Assembly: GCA_023386885.1 (NCBI GenBank)
Contig: JAEWIX010000068.1
Span: 1-60,840, forward strand
DNA from: Pseudomonadota bacterium
GTDB lineage: Bacteria > Pseudomonadota > Alphaproteobacteria > Rhizobiales > Xanthobacteraceae
Direction: 5' to 3'
DNA: 60,840 nt
In this document: piece by piece, positions 7,893-16,686 of the stretch
Numbering within the stretch: position 1 is the stretch's first letter
How the letters are laid out: every line of letters begins with the position of its first letter
Made by a program: the position numbers and the translations under genes
Notes under the pieces: generated by a model
Seen by the model: only the letters and a program-made list of their open reading frames with translations
Told to the model about the DNA's origin: nothing
Database searches by the model: none

Positions 7893-9122
7893 TCAGTGCT
7901 GGGCGTCGTCGACGATGATCGGGCCGAATAACTGCCAGCGCTCGCCGTCGAACTTCATCATCTGCAACTGCTTGTTGACGCGGTAGTCGGTCGGCGAGGT
8001 CGAGCCGACGATGCCCGGCAGCGACAGGTCGAGCGCGACGTTCTTCAGGCTGGTGGCCTGCTTCATCACGTTGTCGCGGGTCAGGTTGTCGCCGCATTCC
8101 TTCAGCACGTGCACCAGAAGCTGCGCGGTGGAGTAGCCGTAGGTGTTGAAGCTCGAATCCTTGTCGCCTTCCGGATAGTACTTCGCCATGAATTCGAAAT
8201 ACTTCTTCATTCCGGGGTCGTCCTTCCAGGCCGGATCGAGCGGATCCTTGCCGTAGTTGGTGCTGATGACGCCCTTGGAATTTTCCAGCCCCGCCGGCTT
8301 CATCACCGCACCGACCGAGGTGGCGTTGATGTCGAGAATGTGCACCGGCTTCCAGCCAAGATCGGCGACCTTCTTGATCGCCTGCGCGGCGAACTTCGGC
8401 GTCGATGCATCGTAGAGCAGGTCGGCACCTGCCGACTTGATCTTGACGATCTGGGAATCGATCGTGGGATCGGTCAGTTCGTAGGACGTCTCGGCGACGA
8501 TCATGGTCTTGGCCTTGTCGCCGAGTGCAGCCTTGAGGCCGGTCACATAGTCGCGGCCGAGGTCATCATTCTGAAACAGGATGCCGATCTTGGCGTTGGG
8601 ATAGTTGGTCAGGATGTACTTGCCGTAGATGCGGCCTTCGGACTGGTAGTTCGGGTTGAAGCCCATCGTCCACGGATAGTTCTTCGGATCGGTGAAGCGC
8701 GAAGCGCCGGTCGCCGCGAACAGTTGCGGGACCTTTTTCTGATTGAGGTATTTCTGCACGGCCGCATTCGGCGGAGTGCCGACCAGCTGGAAGGTCAGCA
8801 GCACTTCATCGCTTTCCACCAGCTTGCGCACCTGTTCGACCGTCTTCGGCGGGCTGTAGGCGTCGTCATACTGGATCAGGTTGAGCTTGCGGCCGTTGAT
8901 GCCGCCCTGATCGTTGATCATCTTGAAATAGGCGGCCTGCGTCTTGCCGATCGTCGCGTAGGCCGAAGCGGGACCGCTGAACGGCACGGTCTGGCCGATC
9001 TTGATCTCGGTATCGCTCGCGCCGGGGTCGTATTTTTTTTGCGCGTAGGTCGGAGAGGCCGACAGCGCGATGGCAATTGCGGACGCGGCAGTCAGACTGA
9101 GAACTCGATCCCTCATCGTCAT
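7893..9122 (-). CDS. ABC transporter substrate-binding protein, branched-chain amino acid (LivK) type
   Basis: A 409-residue periplasmic-binding protein of the Leu/Ile/Val type (Peripla_BP_6). It has an N-terminal signal peptide (basic MTMRDR, hydrophobic core, Ala-x-Ala-type end near SPTYAQ, cleavage about residue 28). The family pattern follows: EIKIGQTVPFSGPAS, FKMINDQGGINGRKL and DDAYSPPKTVEQ. An AAGGGAAGAA ribosome site directly precedes the ATG. No permease or ATPase gene of a Liv system is adjacent, so it is an orphan binding protein; many relatives in this group are thought to bind aromatic or other organic acids. The ligand cannot be told from sequence alone. Confidence 0.9.
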   Translation of the reverse strand: MTMRDRVLSLTAASAIAIALSASPTYAQKKYDPGASDTEIKIGQTVPFSGPASAYATIGKTQAAYFKMINDQGGINGRKLNLIQYDDAYSPPKTVEQVRKLVESDEVLLTFQLVGTPPNAAVQKYLNQKKVPQLFAATGASRFTDPKNYPWTMGFNPNYQSEGRIYGKYILTNYPNAKIGILFQNDDLGRDYVTGLKAALGDKAKTMIVAETSYELTDPTIDSQIVKIKSAGADLLYDASTPKFAAQAIKKVADLGWKPVHILDINATSVGAVMKPAGLENSKGVISTNYGKDPLDPAWKDDPGMKKYFEFMAKYYPEGDKDSSFNTYGYSTAQLLVHVLKECGDNLTRDNVMKQATSLKNVALDLSLPGIVGSTSPTDYRVNKQLQMMKFDGERWQLFGPIIVDDAQH

Positions 9123-9269
9123 TTCTTCCCTTTATGTGACACGGTCTTGCGTCGATCGACGGTCAATTCGGCCAAGCCTCAAGCCGTCGTTCCGGCGATA
9201 CTGGATGAAGCAATTAGCCAATGCAAAGGGAAACGTGCGGGCCGCCCGGATAAGTTATCGGCCGTGATC

Positions 9270-9632
9270 TCAGGCGAGGCAGAGCAGGATCAGCGCCAAC
9301 GCCGCCGGCGCGGCCTGGACAAAGAGGATGCGGCGGCTGACGCTGATGGCGCCATAAATACCGGCGGCGATCACGCACAGCAGGAAGAACACCTTGATCT
9401 GGAATCCGAAGGCGGAAACCGGGTGGACCAACCCCCATAAAAGGCCGATAGCGAGGAAGCCGTTGTAGAGGCCCTGATTGGCGGCAAGGACTGCCGACTC
9501 CCGAGCCTTCTCCAGCGAATTGCCGAAGGTCTTCAGGCCGGTCGGCCTGGTCCAGAGAAACATTTCGAGGATCAGAAAATAGATGTGCAGCAAGGCGACA
9601 AGCGCCACCAGACCATTCGCGAGGATCGTCAT
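9270..9632 (-). CDS. DUF1304 small membrane protein
   Basis: A 120-residue protein with four hydrophobic segments, matching the DUF1304 family in length and in the conserved N-terminal helix (HIYFLILEMFLW) and the segment NQGLYNGFLA. Function of the family is unknown. The ATG at 9632 is chosen because extending to 9782 would overlap the divergently read repair gene and adds non-conserved residues. The gene faces the methyltransferase gene at 9709, so the two probably share a promoter region. Confidence 0.85.
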   Translation of the reverse strand: MTILANGLVALVALLHIYFLILEMFLWTRPTGLKTFGNSLEKARESAVLAANQGLYNGFLAIGLLWGLVHPVSAFGFQIKVFFLLCVIAAGIYGAISVSRRILFVQAAPAALALILLCLA

Positions 9633-9708
9633 GCCATTTCCCCAAGCCCAGATCAAAGCCGAGACCAAAGTCTCTCCGACCTTAGCACGCATTGTTCCGG
9701 ATACGCAG

Positions 9709-10236
9709 ATGCCCGCAAAATCGACCGAACGTTTTCTCCTGGATCGCTTCAAGACGCCGATCGGCATCGCGCTGCTCGTCACCGACGACGACGGTCGATT
9801 GTGCGCACTCGACTGGGCGGACTACGAGCATCGCATGGCCGAACTGATGCGCCAGCAGTATGGCCGGTCCGAACTCGTTGAAGGGAAGGCGCCGACGACG
9901 ATCAGGACGGCCCTCAAGGACTACTTCGCCGGACATCTTGGCGGCCTGCGCGCCATTCGCTGCCGGTTCGGCGGTACGCCGTTCCAGCGCGAGGTGTGGG
10001 CGGCGCTGCGCAAGATCGCGCCGGGCACGACCACCAGCTATGGCGCGCTCGCCGTTCGCATCGATCGGCCGAAGGCGGTGCGTGCGGTGGGCCATGCCAA
10101 CGGCGCCAATCCGATCAGCGTCGTGGTGCCGTGTCATCGCGTCATCGGCTCGACCGGTGCGTTGACCGGTTACGGCGGCGGTCTGGAACGCAAGCGCTGG
10201 CTGCTCGCGCATGAGGGTGTCGACGTCCGCGCGTAG
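9709..10236 (+). CDS. ogt: Methylated-DNA--protein-cysteine methyltransferase
   Basis: A 175-residue O6-methylguanine-DNA methyltransferase, a suicide repair protein that moves the alkyl group from O6-methylguanine to its own cysteine. The active site VVPCHRVIGS is intact, with the upstream DNA-binding helix and arginine finger (RAVGHANGANP) and the closing motif GYGGGLERKRWLL. An upstream in-frame ATG at 9631 would overlap the divergent DUF1304 start, so the ATG at 9709 is preferred, though not certain. There is no Ada-type N-terminal zinc domain, so it is a plain Ogt/MGMT. Confidence 0.92.
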   Translation: MPAKSTERFLLDRFKTPIGIALLVTDDDGRLCALDWADYEHRMAELMRQQYGRSELVEGKAPTTIRTALKDYFAGHLGGLRAIRCRFGGTPFQREVWAALRKIAPGTTTSYGALAVRIDRPKAVRAVGHANGANPISVVVPCHRVIGSTGALTGYGGGLERKRWLLAHEGVDVRA

Positions 10237-10249
10237 TCCATGCCGTGTT

Positions 10250-13045
10250 TCACGCCGCGGGCGGCGCCACGACGGTGTCATTGGTCAACAGATGCACCAG
10301 CGCGCGTTTGATCGCGGCCTGCCGTGTCGGCGCAGTGATCTGCGCACCCAGCAGGTCGGTGACATAGAATACATCGCGGGCGCGCTCGCCGAAGGTCGAG
10401 ACGTGAGCCGAGGCGATGTTCAGGTTGAGTTTCGAGATCGCCGTCGTCAGTTGATACAACAGACCCGGCCGGTCGAGGCCGGACACCTCGATCACGGTAT
10501 GGCGGTCCGACCACTGGTTGTTGATGGTCACTTCGGGTTCGACCACGAAGGGGCGCGGCTTGGTGCGGCTGGCGACGCGATGCGCGACAACCTCGGGCAA
10601 CCGCAATTTGCCTTCCAGCACCTGTTCGATCATGTCGCCGATGCGCGTTGCGCGCCGCCCTTCGTCCTCGTCGCGATCGTATTCGCGGGAGATAGCGATG
10701 GTGTCGAGTGCGAGCCCGTCGGTGGTGGTGTAAATCTGCGCGTCGACGATGTTGGCGCCGGCCGAGGCGCAGGCGCCCGCGATGATCGACAGCAGCCACG
10801 GATGGTCCGGCGCGAGGATGGTCAGTTCGGTAACGCCGCGCGCCTCGTCGAAGCCGACATTGATCGCCAGCTTGTGGCCGCCTTGCTCGGCGGAGTGCAG
10901 GAAGCGGGCGTGACGAATCTTGCGCGGCAGATCGACCTTGAGCCAGTAGGCCGGATAGTGCCGGGCGATGTAGGAATTCAATTCCGCTTCCGGCCATTCC
11001 CTGAACGCCGCGCGGAATTCGGCCTGCGCCGCTTCGATGCGCTGGCTGCGATTGACCTCGGAGAAGCCGCCGGTCAGCACCGGTTCGGTTTCGTAATACA
11101 GCGTGCGCAACAGTTGCGCCTTCCAGCCGTTCCACACGCCCGGACCGACGCCGCGGATATCGGCGGTGGTGAGGATGGTGAGCAGCTTCATGTGCTCGAC
11201 CGACTGTACCACGGCGGCGAAATTCTCGATGGTCTTGCGGTCCGACAGGTCGCGCGATTGCGCCACGCCCGACATCGTCAGGTGTTCCTCGATCAGCCAC
11301 GCCACCAGCGCGGTGTCGGCGGCATTGAGGCCGAGCCGCGGGCACAAGCGGCGCGCCACCTTGGCGCCGGCGATCGAGTGATCCTCCGGGCGGCCCTTGG
11401 CGATGTCGTGCAGCAGCACCGTGACGTAGATGACGGTGCGATGCTCGGGACGGATCTTGCGCATCAGGTCGGACGCGAGCGCGAACTCCTCGTTGCCGCC
11501 GCGTTCGATGTCCTGAAGGAAACCGACGCAGCGCAGCAGGTGCTCGTCGACGGTGTAGTGATGATACATATTGAATTGCATCATCGCGACGATCTTGCCG
11601 AAGGCACGGATGAAATGGCCGAGCACGCCGGTCTCGTTCATCCGCCGCAGCACGACCTCGGCATCGTCCGAGGTGAGGATTTCGATGAACAGCCGGTTGG
11701 CTTCGGGATCTTCGCGCACCTGCGTGTTGATCAGCCGCAGCGATCGTGTCGCCGCGCGCATCGCATCGGGATGGAAGGCGAGGTTGTTCTTCTGCGCGAG
11801 GCGGAAGATGCGGATCAGGTTGACCGGATCGCGACGGAACACGTCCGGCGTCGCCAGGCTGATCCGGTTGTTGTCGATGATGAAGTCGTCGCTTTCCGGC
11901 ACGCGCCGGCGCTTGGTGCTGGGGCGCAGCCGCGCCATCACCCGGCTCAGCACCGGGGCCGGTTTGGCCTGCTGGTCTTCGAGCTTGGCGCACAGGATCG
12001 CGGTGAGGTCGCCGACGTCCTTGGCCACCAGGAAGTAGTGCTTCATGAAGCGCTCGACGTCCTGCATGCCAGGATGCGAGGTGTAGCCGAGCCGCTGCGC
12101 GATCTCGCGTTGCAATTCGAACGACAGCCGCTCCTCGGGGCGGCCGGTGATGAAGTGGATGTTGCAGCGAACCGACCAGAGGAAATCGGCGCAGCGGCGA
12201 AACACACGATATTCGTGTGCGTCGAACACGCCACGCTCCAGCAGTTCGTCGGTTTGGCGCACGCGGTAGACGTATTTGGCGATCCAGAACAGCGTATGCA
12301 GGTCGCGCAGGCCACCCTTGCCGTCCTTGACGTTGGGCTCCACCAGATAGCGTGACTGTCCGGCGCGGCGGTGGCGTTCCTCGCGCTCCGCGAGCTTGGC
12401 AGTGACGAACTCCGATGCCGTGCCTTGCACCACGTCCTTGTCGAAGCGCTCGATCAGTTCGTCGTACAGCCCGCGGTCGCCGGTGAGATATCGTGTTTCG
12501 AGGATCGCGGTGCGGATGGTCATGTCGCCGCGCGCCTGACGGATCGACTCGTCGACCGAGCGCGTCGCGTGACCGACCTTGAGGCCCATGTCCCACAGGC
12601 AATAGAGGATCGCCTCCGCGACCTGCTCGCCCCACGCAGTTTGTTTGTAGGGCAGGATGAACAACAGATCGATGTCGGATTCCGGCGCCATCAACCCGCG
12701 GCCGTAGCCGCCGGTGGCGACCACCGCCATGCGTTCGGCGCCCGACGGAATCGGCGAGCGATAGAGATGCTGCGTGGCGGCGTTGAACAGGATGCGGATG
12801 ATTTCGTCCTGCACGAAGCACAACCGCTCGGCGCAATGGCGGCCGTGGCGGTCTTTCAACAACGCGGCCTGCACAGCCTCGCGCGCCTTGACCAGTTCGG
12901 CCTTGAGCAGATGCGACAGCGCCGAGCGGAAAGCATCGTTGTTCCCGGCCTGCCGGTCGGCCAGCGCATCGACCTCGGCGGTGATCCGCGCGGTATCGAA
13001 GACGGTATCGGGAACGGGCGGCTGCGTCGCGGCGTGATCCATCAT
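10250..13045 (-). CDS. glnD: [Protein-PII] uridylyltransferase/uridylyl-removing enzyme
   Basis: A ~930-residue GlnD, the glutamine sensor that uridylylates PII proteins at low nitrogen and removes the groups at high nitrogen. Domain order: a nucleotidyltransferase with GGYGRGLMAPESDIDLL (about 110-128), an HD domain with LLHDIAKGRPEDHS in the middle, and two C-terminal ACT domains (about 720-800 and 835-915, the latter with SGLDRPGLLYQLTTAI). All catalytic residues of both activities look present. The start is ATG at 13045 or the next codon. It converges on the repair gene with only 13 bp between stops. PtsP, another nitrogen-status protein, is at 49.5 kb. Confidence 0.96.
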   Translation of the reverse strand: MMDHAATQPPVPDTVFDTARITAEVDALADRQAGNNDAFRSALSHLLKAELVKAREAVQAALLKDRHGRHCAERLCFVQDEIIRILFNAATQHLYRSPIPSGAERMAVVATGGYGRGLMAPESDIDLLFILPYKQTAWGEQVAEAILYCLWDMGLKVGHATRSVDESIRQARGDMTIRTAILETRYLTGDRGLYDELIERFDKDVVQGTASEFVTAKLAEREERHRRAGQSRYLVEPNVKDGKGGLRDLHTLFWIAKYVYRVRQTDELLERGVFDAHEYRVFRRCADFLWSVRCNIHFITGRPEERLSFELQREIAQRLGYTSHPGMQDVERFMKHYFLVAKDVGDLTAILCAKLEDQQAKPAPVLSRVMARLRPSTKRRRVPESDDFIIDNNRISLATPDVFRRDPVNLIRIFRLAQKNNLAFHPDAMRAATRSLRLINTQVREDPEANRLFIEILTSDDAEVVLRRMNETGVLGHFIRAFGKIVAMMQFNMYHHYTVDEHLLRCVGFLQDIERGGNEEFALASDLMRKIRPEHRTVIYVTVLLHDIAKGRPEDHSIAGAKVARRLCPRLGLNAADTALVAWLIEEHLTMSGVAQSRDLSDRKTIENFAAVVQSVEHMKLLTILTTADIRGVGPGVWNGWKAQLLRTLYYETEPVLTGGFSEVNRSQRIEAAQAEFRAAFREWPEAELNSYIARHYPAYWLKVDLPRKIRHARFLHSAEQGGHKLAINVGFDEARGVTELTILAPDHPWLLSIIAGACASAGANIVDAQIYTTTDGLALDTIAISREYDRDEDEGRRATRIGDMIEQVLEGKLRLPEVVAHRVASRTKPRPFVVEPEVTINNQWSDRHTVIEVSGLDRPGLLYQLTTAISKLNLNIASAHVSTFGERARDVFYVTDLLGAQITAPTRQAAIKRALVHLLTNDTVVAPPAA

Positions 13046-13293
13046 GTCCGGATATCGAAGGGTGCGGGGACTGTCATCGATTCATTAGACCACGGTTAGC
13101 CGACGAAACATTCTCATTTTCGGGAGCTTCGCAGGAGCTTCATTCTCGCACCCAACTGCTCTTTGGGCGGATTTTCTCGATCATCTTACCGTACAAGTGG
13201 CTGGAATACATGGACTTTATATAGGCAGGGGGACGGGCGCGCGCTCACCAGGACATTACCTGATTTGCCGCCCGGCAATGGAGAAAGAGGATC

Positions 13294-14265
13294 ATGTTCA
13301 AGATTTCACGACGCGGCCTGACCGCGGTTCTGGCGGTTGCCCTTCTCGCTCCCGGCGCCGCGCTGGCGGCCGATCCGGTGAAGGAAATCCGCGTCGACTG
13401 GGCGACCTACAATCCCGTCTCGATGGTGATGAAGGACAAGGGCCTGCTCGAGAAGGAATTCGAGAAGGACGGCATCAGGATTCGCTGGGTGCAGTCGGCC
13501 GGCTCCAACAAGGCGCTCGAGTTCCTCAATGCCGGGTCAATCGATTTCGGCTCGACTGCGGGTTCCGCGGCGCTGGTCGCCAAGATCAACGGCAACCCGA
13601 TCAAGTCGATCTACGTCTATTCGCAGCCGGAGTGGACGGCGCTGGTCACCGCGAAGGACTCCAAGATCAGCAAGATCGAAGACCTCAAGGGGCAGCGCGT
13701 CGCGGTGACGCGCGGCACCGATCCGCACATCTTCCTGGTGCGCGCGCTGCAAAGCGTGGGGCTGTCGGAGAAGGACATCAAGCCGGTGCTGCTGCAGCAT
13801 CCGGACGGCGCCACCGCGCTGAAGCGCGGCGACGTGCAGGCCTGGGCCGGACTCGATCCAATGATGGCGGCGGCGGAAGTCGAGGACGGCGCGCGGCTGT
13901 TCTATCGCAACAAGGACGCCAACACCTGGGGCATCCTCAACGTCCGTGAGCAGTTTTTGAAGGATCATCCCGATCTGGTGCAGCGGGTGCTGAAAGTCTA
14001 CGAGAATGCGCGCAAGTTCTCGCTCGCCAACTATGACGAGATGAAGAAGACCTTCATTTCGGTCACCAAGCTGCCGGACGTCGTGGTCGACAAGCAACTC
14101 AAGGAACGCACCGACATCACGCATTCGAAGATCGGCGAGCCGCAGCGCGCGTCGATCCTTGCGGCTGGCCTTGCGTTGCAGCAGGCGGGCGTGATCGCCG
14201 CCAATGTCGACGTCAAGGCGACGCTGGATGCGCTGATCGACGACAGCGTGCCGCTGACGAACTGA
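13294..14265 (+). CDS. ssuA: Aliphatic-sulfonate-type ABC transporter substrate-binding protein
   Basis: A 323-residue periplasmic binding protein of the SsuA/NrtT/TauA type, first gene of a three-gene importer. The signal peptide has basic MFKISRRG, a hydrophobic core and the Ala-Leu-Ala-Ala end near residue 25. The binding fold shows RVDWATYNPVSMVMKDKGLLE and GSIDFGSTAGSAALVAK, with DVQAWAGLDP in the second lobe, typical of sulfonate binders. The upstream 248 bp hold the promoter. No sulfonatase monooxygenase (ssuD) or flavin reductase is adjacent, so the exact sulfonate is unknown. Confidence 0.88.
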   Translation: MFKISRRGLTAVLAVALLAPGAALAADPVKEIRVDWATYNPVSMVMKDKGLLEKEFEKDGIRIRWVQSAGSNKALEFLNAGSIDFGSTAGSAALVAKINGNPIKSIYVYSQPEWTALVTAKDSKISKIEDLKGQRVAVTRGTDPHIFLVRALQSVGLSEKDIKPVLLQHPDGATALKRGDVQAWAGLDPMMAAAEVEDGARLFYRNKDANTWGILNVREQFLKDHPDLVQRVLKVYENARKFSLANYDEMKKTFISVTKLPDVVVDKQLKERTDITHSKIGEPQRASILAAGLALQQAGVIAANVDVKATLDALIDDSVPLTN

Positions 14266-14358
14266 TCCCGCGCCACCGCGCGGAGCCATCATGAAAGATC
14301 GACGGACGCGCGCGGGTTTGCCGGGCGCGTCCGGCTCCTTTTCACCATCGGGCATGCC

Positions 14359-15222
14359 ATGACTGCTGCTGAAATGACTGCCGTTGAAATGACCCCGGTT
14401 CAAGCTTCCACAACAGATCTGCCGTCGCAGCAGCGCCGCCGCTCGCGTCATTTGCGATCCCTTCTGCTCGGCCTCGTGCTGCCGGTCGGGCTCGGGGCTA
14501 TGTGGGAACTGGCGGTCCATCTCGGCTGGTCGGATGGGCGATTGGTGCCGCCGCCGTCGGTGATCTTCGCGACCTTGTGGGAGTTGGCGCGTACCGGCGA
14601 ACTGTGGATTCACACGCAGGCGACGGTGCTGCGCGTCGCCGCCGGTTTCGCGGTCGGCGTGGTGAGCGGCACGCTGGTCGGCGCCGTCGCCGGTTATTCC
14701 AATCTGTCGCGCAGCGTGCTCGATCCTGCCTTGCAGGCGTTGCGCGCGATTCCGTCGATTGCCTGGGTGCCGCTGTTCATTCTGTGGTTCGGCATCTTCG
14801 AGGCGTCGAAGGTGGCGCTGATCGCGGTCGGCGTGTTCTTCCCGGTCTATCTCGGCGTGATGGGTGCGATCCTCAGCGTCGATCGCAAGATCGTCGAGGT
14901 CGGCCGCGCATTTCGTCTGTCCGGGCCGGCGCTGGTGCGGCGCATTCTGCTGCCTGCCGTGCTGCCGAGCTACATCGTGTCGCTGCGCTCCGGCCTCGGG
15001 CTCGGCTGGATGTTCGTGGTGGCGGCCGAATTGCTCGGCGCTTCCGAAGGGCTCGGCTATCTCTTGATGGATGGCCAACAGCTCGGCAAGCCGGCGCAGA
15101 TCGTCGCCGCTATCGTCGCCTTCGCGGTGATCGGCAAGACCACCGACTGGCTGATCGAGATCGCATCCGCGCCGTTGCTGCGCTGGCAGGATGCCTACGG
15201 CCAGAACGCGGGAGAGGTGTGA
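14359..15222 (+). CDS. ssuC: Sulfonate-type ABC transporter permease
   Basis: A 287-residue inner-membrane permease of the BPD_transp_1 family with about six membrane segments. The cytoplasmic EAA loop, which docks the ATPase, is EVGRAFRLSGPALVRRILL. It follows ssuA by 93 bp, a gap that contains a GC-rich inverted repeat (CGCGCGGGTTTGCCGGGCGCG area), and its stop overlaps the next start by one base (TGATG), implying translational coupling with the ATPase. The N-terminal ~30 residues before the first membrane helix are poorly conserved, so a later start is possible. Confidence 0.9.
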   Translation: MTAAEMTAVEMTPVQASTTDLPSQQRRRSRHLRSLLLGLVLPVGLGAMWELAVHLGWSDGRLVPPPSVIFATLWELARTGELWIHTQATVLRVAAGFAVGVVSGTLVGAVAGYSNLSRSVLDPALQALRAIPSIAWVPLFILWFGIFEASKVALIAVGVFFPVYLGVMGAILSVDRKIVEVGRAFRLSGPALVRRILLPAVLPSYIVSLRSGLGLGWMFVVAAELLGASEGLGYLLMDGQQLGKPAQIVAAIVAFAVIGKTTDWLIEIASAPLLRWQDAYGQNAGEV

Positions 15223-15995
15223 TGCTGCGGCTCGATCAGGTCGGCAAGACCTATCCCAACGGCGTCAACGCGCTCGAGCGGTTCTCGGCCACGATCAAGC
15301 CCGGCGAGATCGTCGCGGTGATCGGCGGTTCGGGATGCGGCAAATCCACTTTGCTGCGCGCCATCGCCGGGCTCGACCGTGCCAGCCGCGGCACCATCAC
15401 GCTCGACGGCGACACCATCACCGCGCCGCATTCGAAGATCGGCATCATCTTTCAGGAGCCGCGCCTGCTGCCGTGGCTGAGCGTCGCCGATAACGTCGCG
15501 TTCGGGATCGAAGGCCTGTCGAAACAGGAACGCACCGCCCGCGTGACGCAGGCGTTGAGCCGCGTGGGTCTCACTGAGAAGGCCGGCGTCTGGCCGCGCG
15601 AACTCTCCGGCGGTCAGGCGCAGCGCGTTGCGATCGCCCGCGCGCTGGTGCCGCGACCCGAAGTGCTGCTGCTCGACGAGCCGTTCTCCGCGCTCGACGC
15701 CTTCACCCGTCGCGACCTGCAGGATCATCTGCTCGATCTCTGGGCGGATTCGCGTCCGACGCTGATCCTCGTCACCCACGACGTCGACGAGGCAGTGGTG
15801 CTGGCGGATCGTATTGTCGTCATGCGGCCACGCCCGGGGCGGCTGTTCGAGGAGATTCCGGTGTTCCTGTCGCGTCCGCGCGACCGGGCGTCGGCGCTGT
15901 TCGAGGACCTGAAGCGGCGGGTGCTGACCTCGCTCGATCGCGCCGTTCCGGACCGTCAGGAACCATCCCTCACGGGAGAAGCGATGTGGTGGTGA
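15222..15995 (+). CDS. ssuB: Sulfonate-type ABC transporter ATP-binding protein
   Basis: A 257-residue ABC ATPase energising the importer. It shows Walker A GGSGCGKSTLL (about 36-46), the Q-loop FQEPRLLPW, signature LSGGQAQRVAIARAL, Walker B VLLLDEPFSALD and the switch His in LVTHDVDEA, all intact. FQEPRLLPW is typical of the SsuB/TauB/NrtD branch. It starts at ATG 15222, overlapping the permease stop by one base. The operon probably ends here; osmC follows after 94 bp with its own ribosome site. Confidence 0.93.
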   Translation: MLRLDQVGKTYPNGVNALERFSATIKPGEIVAVIGGSGCGKSTLLRAIAGLDRASRGTITLDGDTITAPHSKIGIIFQEPRLLPWLSVADNVAFGIEGLSKQERTARVTQALSRVGLTEKAGVWPRELSGGQAQRVAIARALVPRPEVLLLDEPFSALDAFTRRDLQDHLLDLWADSRPTLILVTHDVDEAVVLADRIVVMRPRPGRLFEEIPVFLSRPRDRASALFEDLKRRVLTSLDRAVPDRQEPSLTGEAMWW

Positions 15996-16089
15996 TGCCT
16001 TCGCCGGGTAACGCGGCACGGTATTCAGCGGGCACCAATTCGTTATAGGATCGCGGCAACGGATCGACATTTTCAGGAGGACACCAATC

Positions 16090-16599
16090 ATGGACGCGGC
16101 TCAACTTCGCGCGATGCAGGCGCCGATCAAGGAGCGACTGAAGAACGATCCGAAGACCGGAATGATCACGCTGAAGGCCAAGGGAGCGGTCGGCAGCGAG
16201 GGCCTCACCTGCAAGGTCGAGACCGGCCGTGCGCTCGCGGTGGCCGGTTTGCATCCGGCGACCGGCGGTTCGGGCCTCGAACTCTGCTCGGGCGATATGC
16301 TGCTGGAAGCGCTGGTGGCCTGCGCCGGTGTCACCTTGAAGTCGGTCGCGACAGCGCTTGAGGTGCCGTTGAAGGAAGGACGCGTCTCCGCCGAGGGTGA
16401 TCTCGATTTTCGTGGCACGCTCGGCGTCGACAAGGAAGCGCCGGTCGGCTTTGCTGAAATCCGGCTGCGCTTCGACGTCGAGACCGACGCGCCGCAGGAC
16501 AAGCTTGATCTGCTGTTGAAGATCACCGAGCGCTATTGCGTGGTCTATCAGACCATCAAGAACGGGCCGAAAATGTCGGTCGAGATGCACCGCGTCTGA
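16090..16599 (+). CDS. OsmC family protein
   Basis: A 169-residue OsmC/Ohr superfamily protein, thiol-dependent peroxidases that reduce organic hydroperoxides. Two conserved cysteines are in place: one in the helix motif MLLEALVACAGVTL and one in ITERYCVVYQT. It lacks the sequence features that mark Ohr, so it is best called OsmC-like (YhfA branch). The ribosome site CAGGAGG is well placed before the ATG. It lies 94 bp behind the sulfonate importer, possibly co-transcribed; a link between sulfur supply and thiol chemistry is only a guess. Confidence 0.88.
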   Translation: MDAAQLRAMQAPIKERLKNDPKTGMITLKAKGAVGSEGLTCKVETGRALAVAGLHPATGGSGLELCSGDMLLEALVACAGVTLKSVATALEVPLKEGRVSAEGDLDFRGTLGVDKEAPVGFAEIRLRFDVETDAPQDKLDLLLKITERYCVVYQTIKNGPKMSVEMHRV

Positions 16600-16656
16600 T
16601 CGGCGCGGCCGTCCGCCGGCTTCGCGCATTCCATCGATGCAATTTAGGATGTAGCT

Positions 16657-16675
16657 GCCCGGCGCAAAGCCGGGC
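16657..16675. repeat. GCCCGGC hairpin element
   Basis: GCCCGGC-GCAAA-GCCGGGC, followed by ATGAC, immediately before the start of the next gene. It belongs to the same loose CATGCCCGGC / GCCGGGCATGAC class seen near 30745, 32551 and 42109. There is no T-run, so it is not a clear terminator. Confidence 0.45.
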
Positions 16676-16686
16676 ATGACGCGTCC

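Noticed and set aside
10211..12355. 714-codon open frame opposite glnD
   Set aside because: High-GC antisense shadow: glnD has all its domains on the other strand, and this frame has no recognisable domain and a His/Arg/Gly-rich composition.
13537..15078. 513-codon minus frame over the sulfonate transporter genes
   Set aside because: Spans two clear plus-strand genes and their gap; composition typical of reverse-frame GC artefacts.
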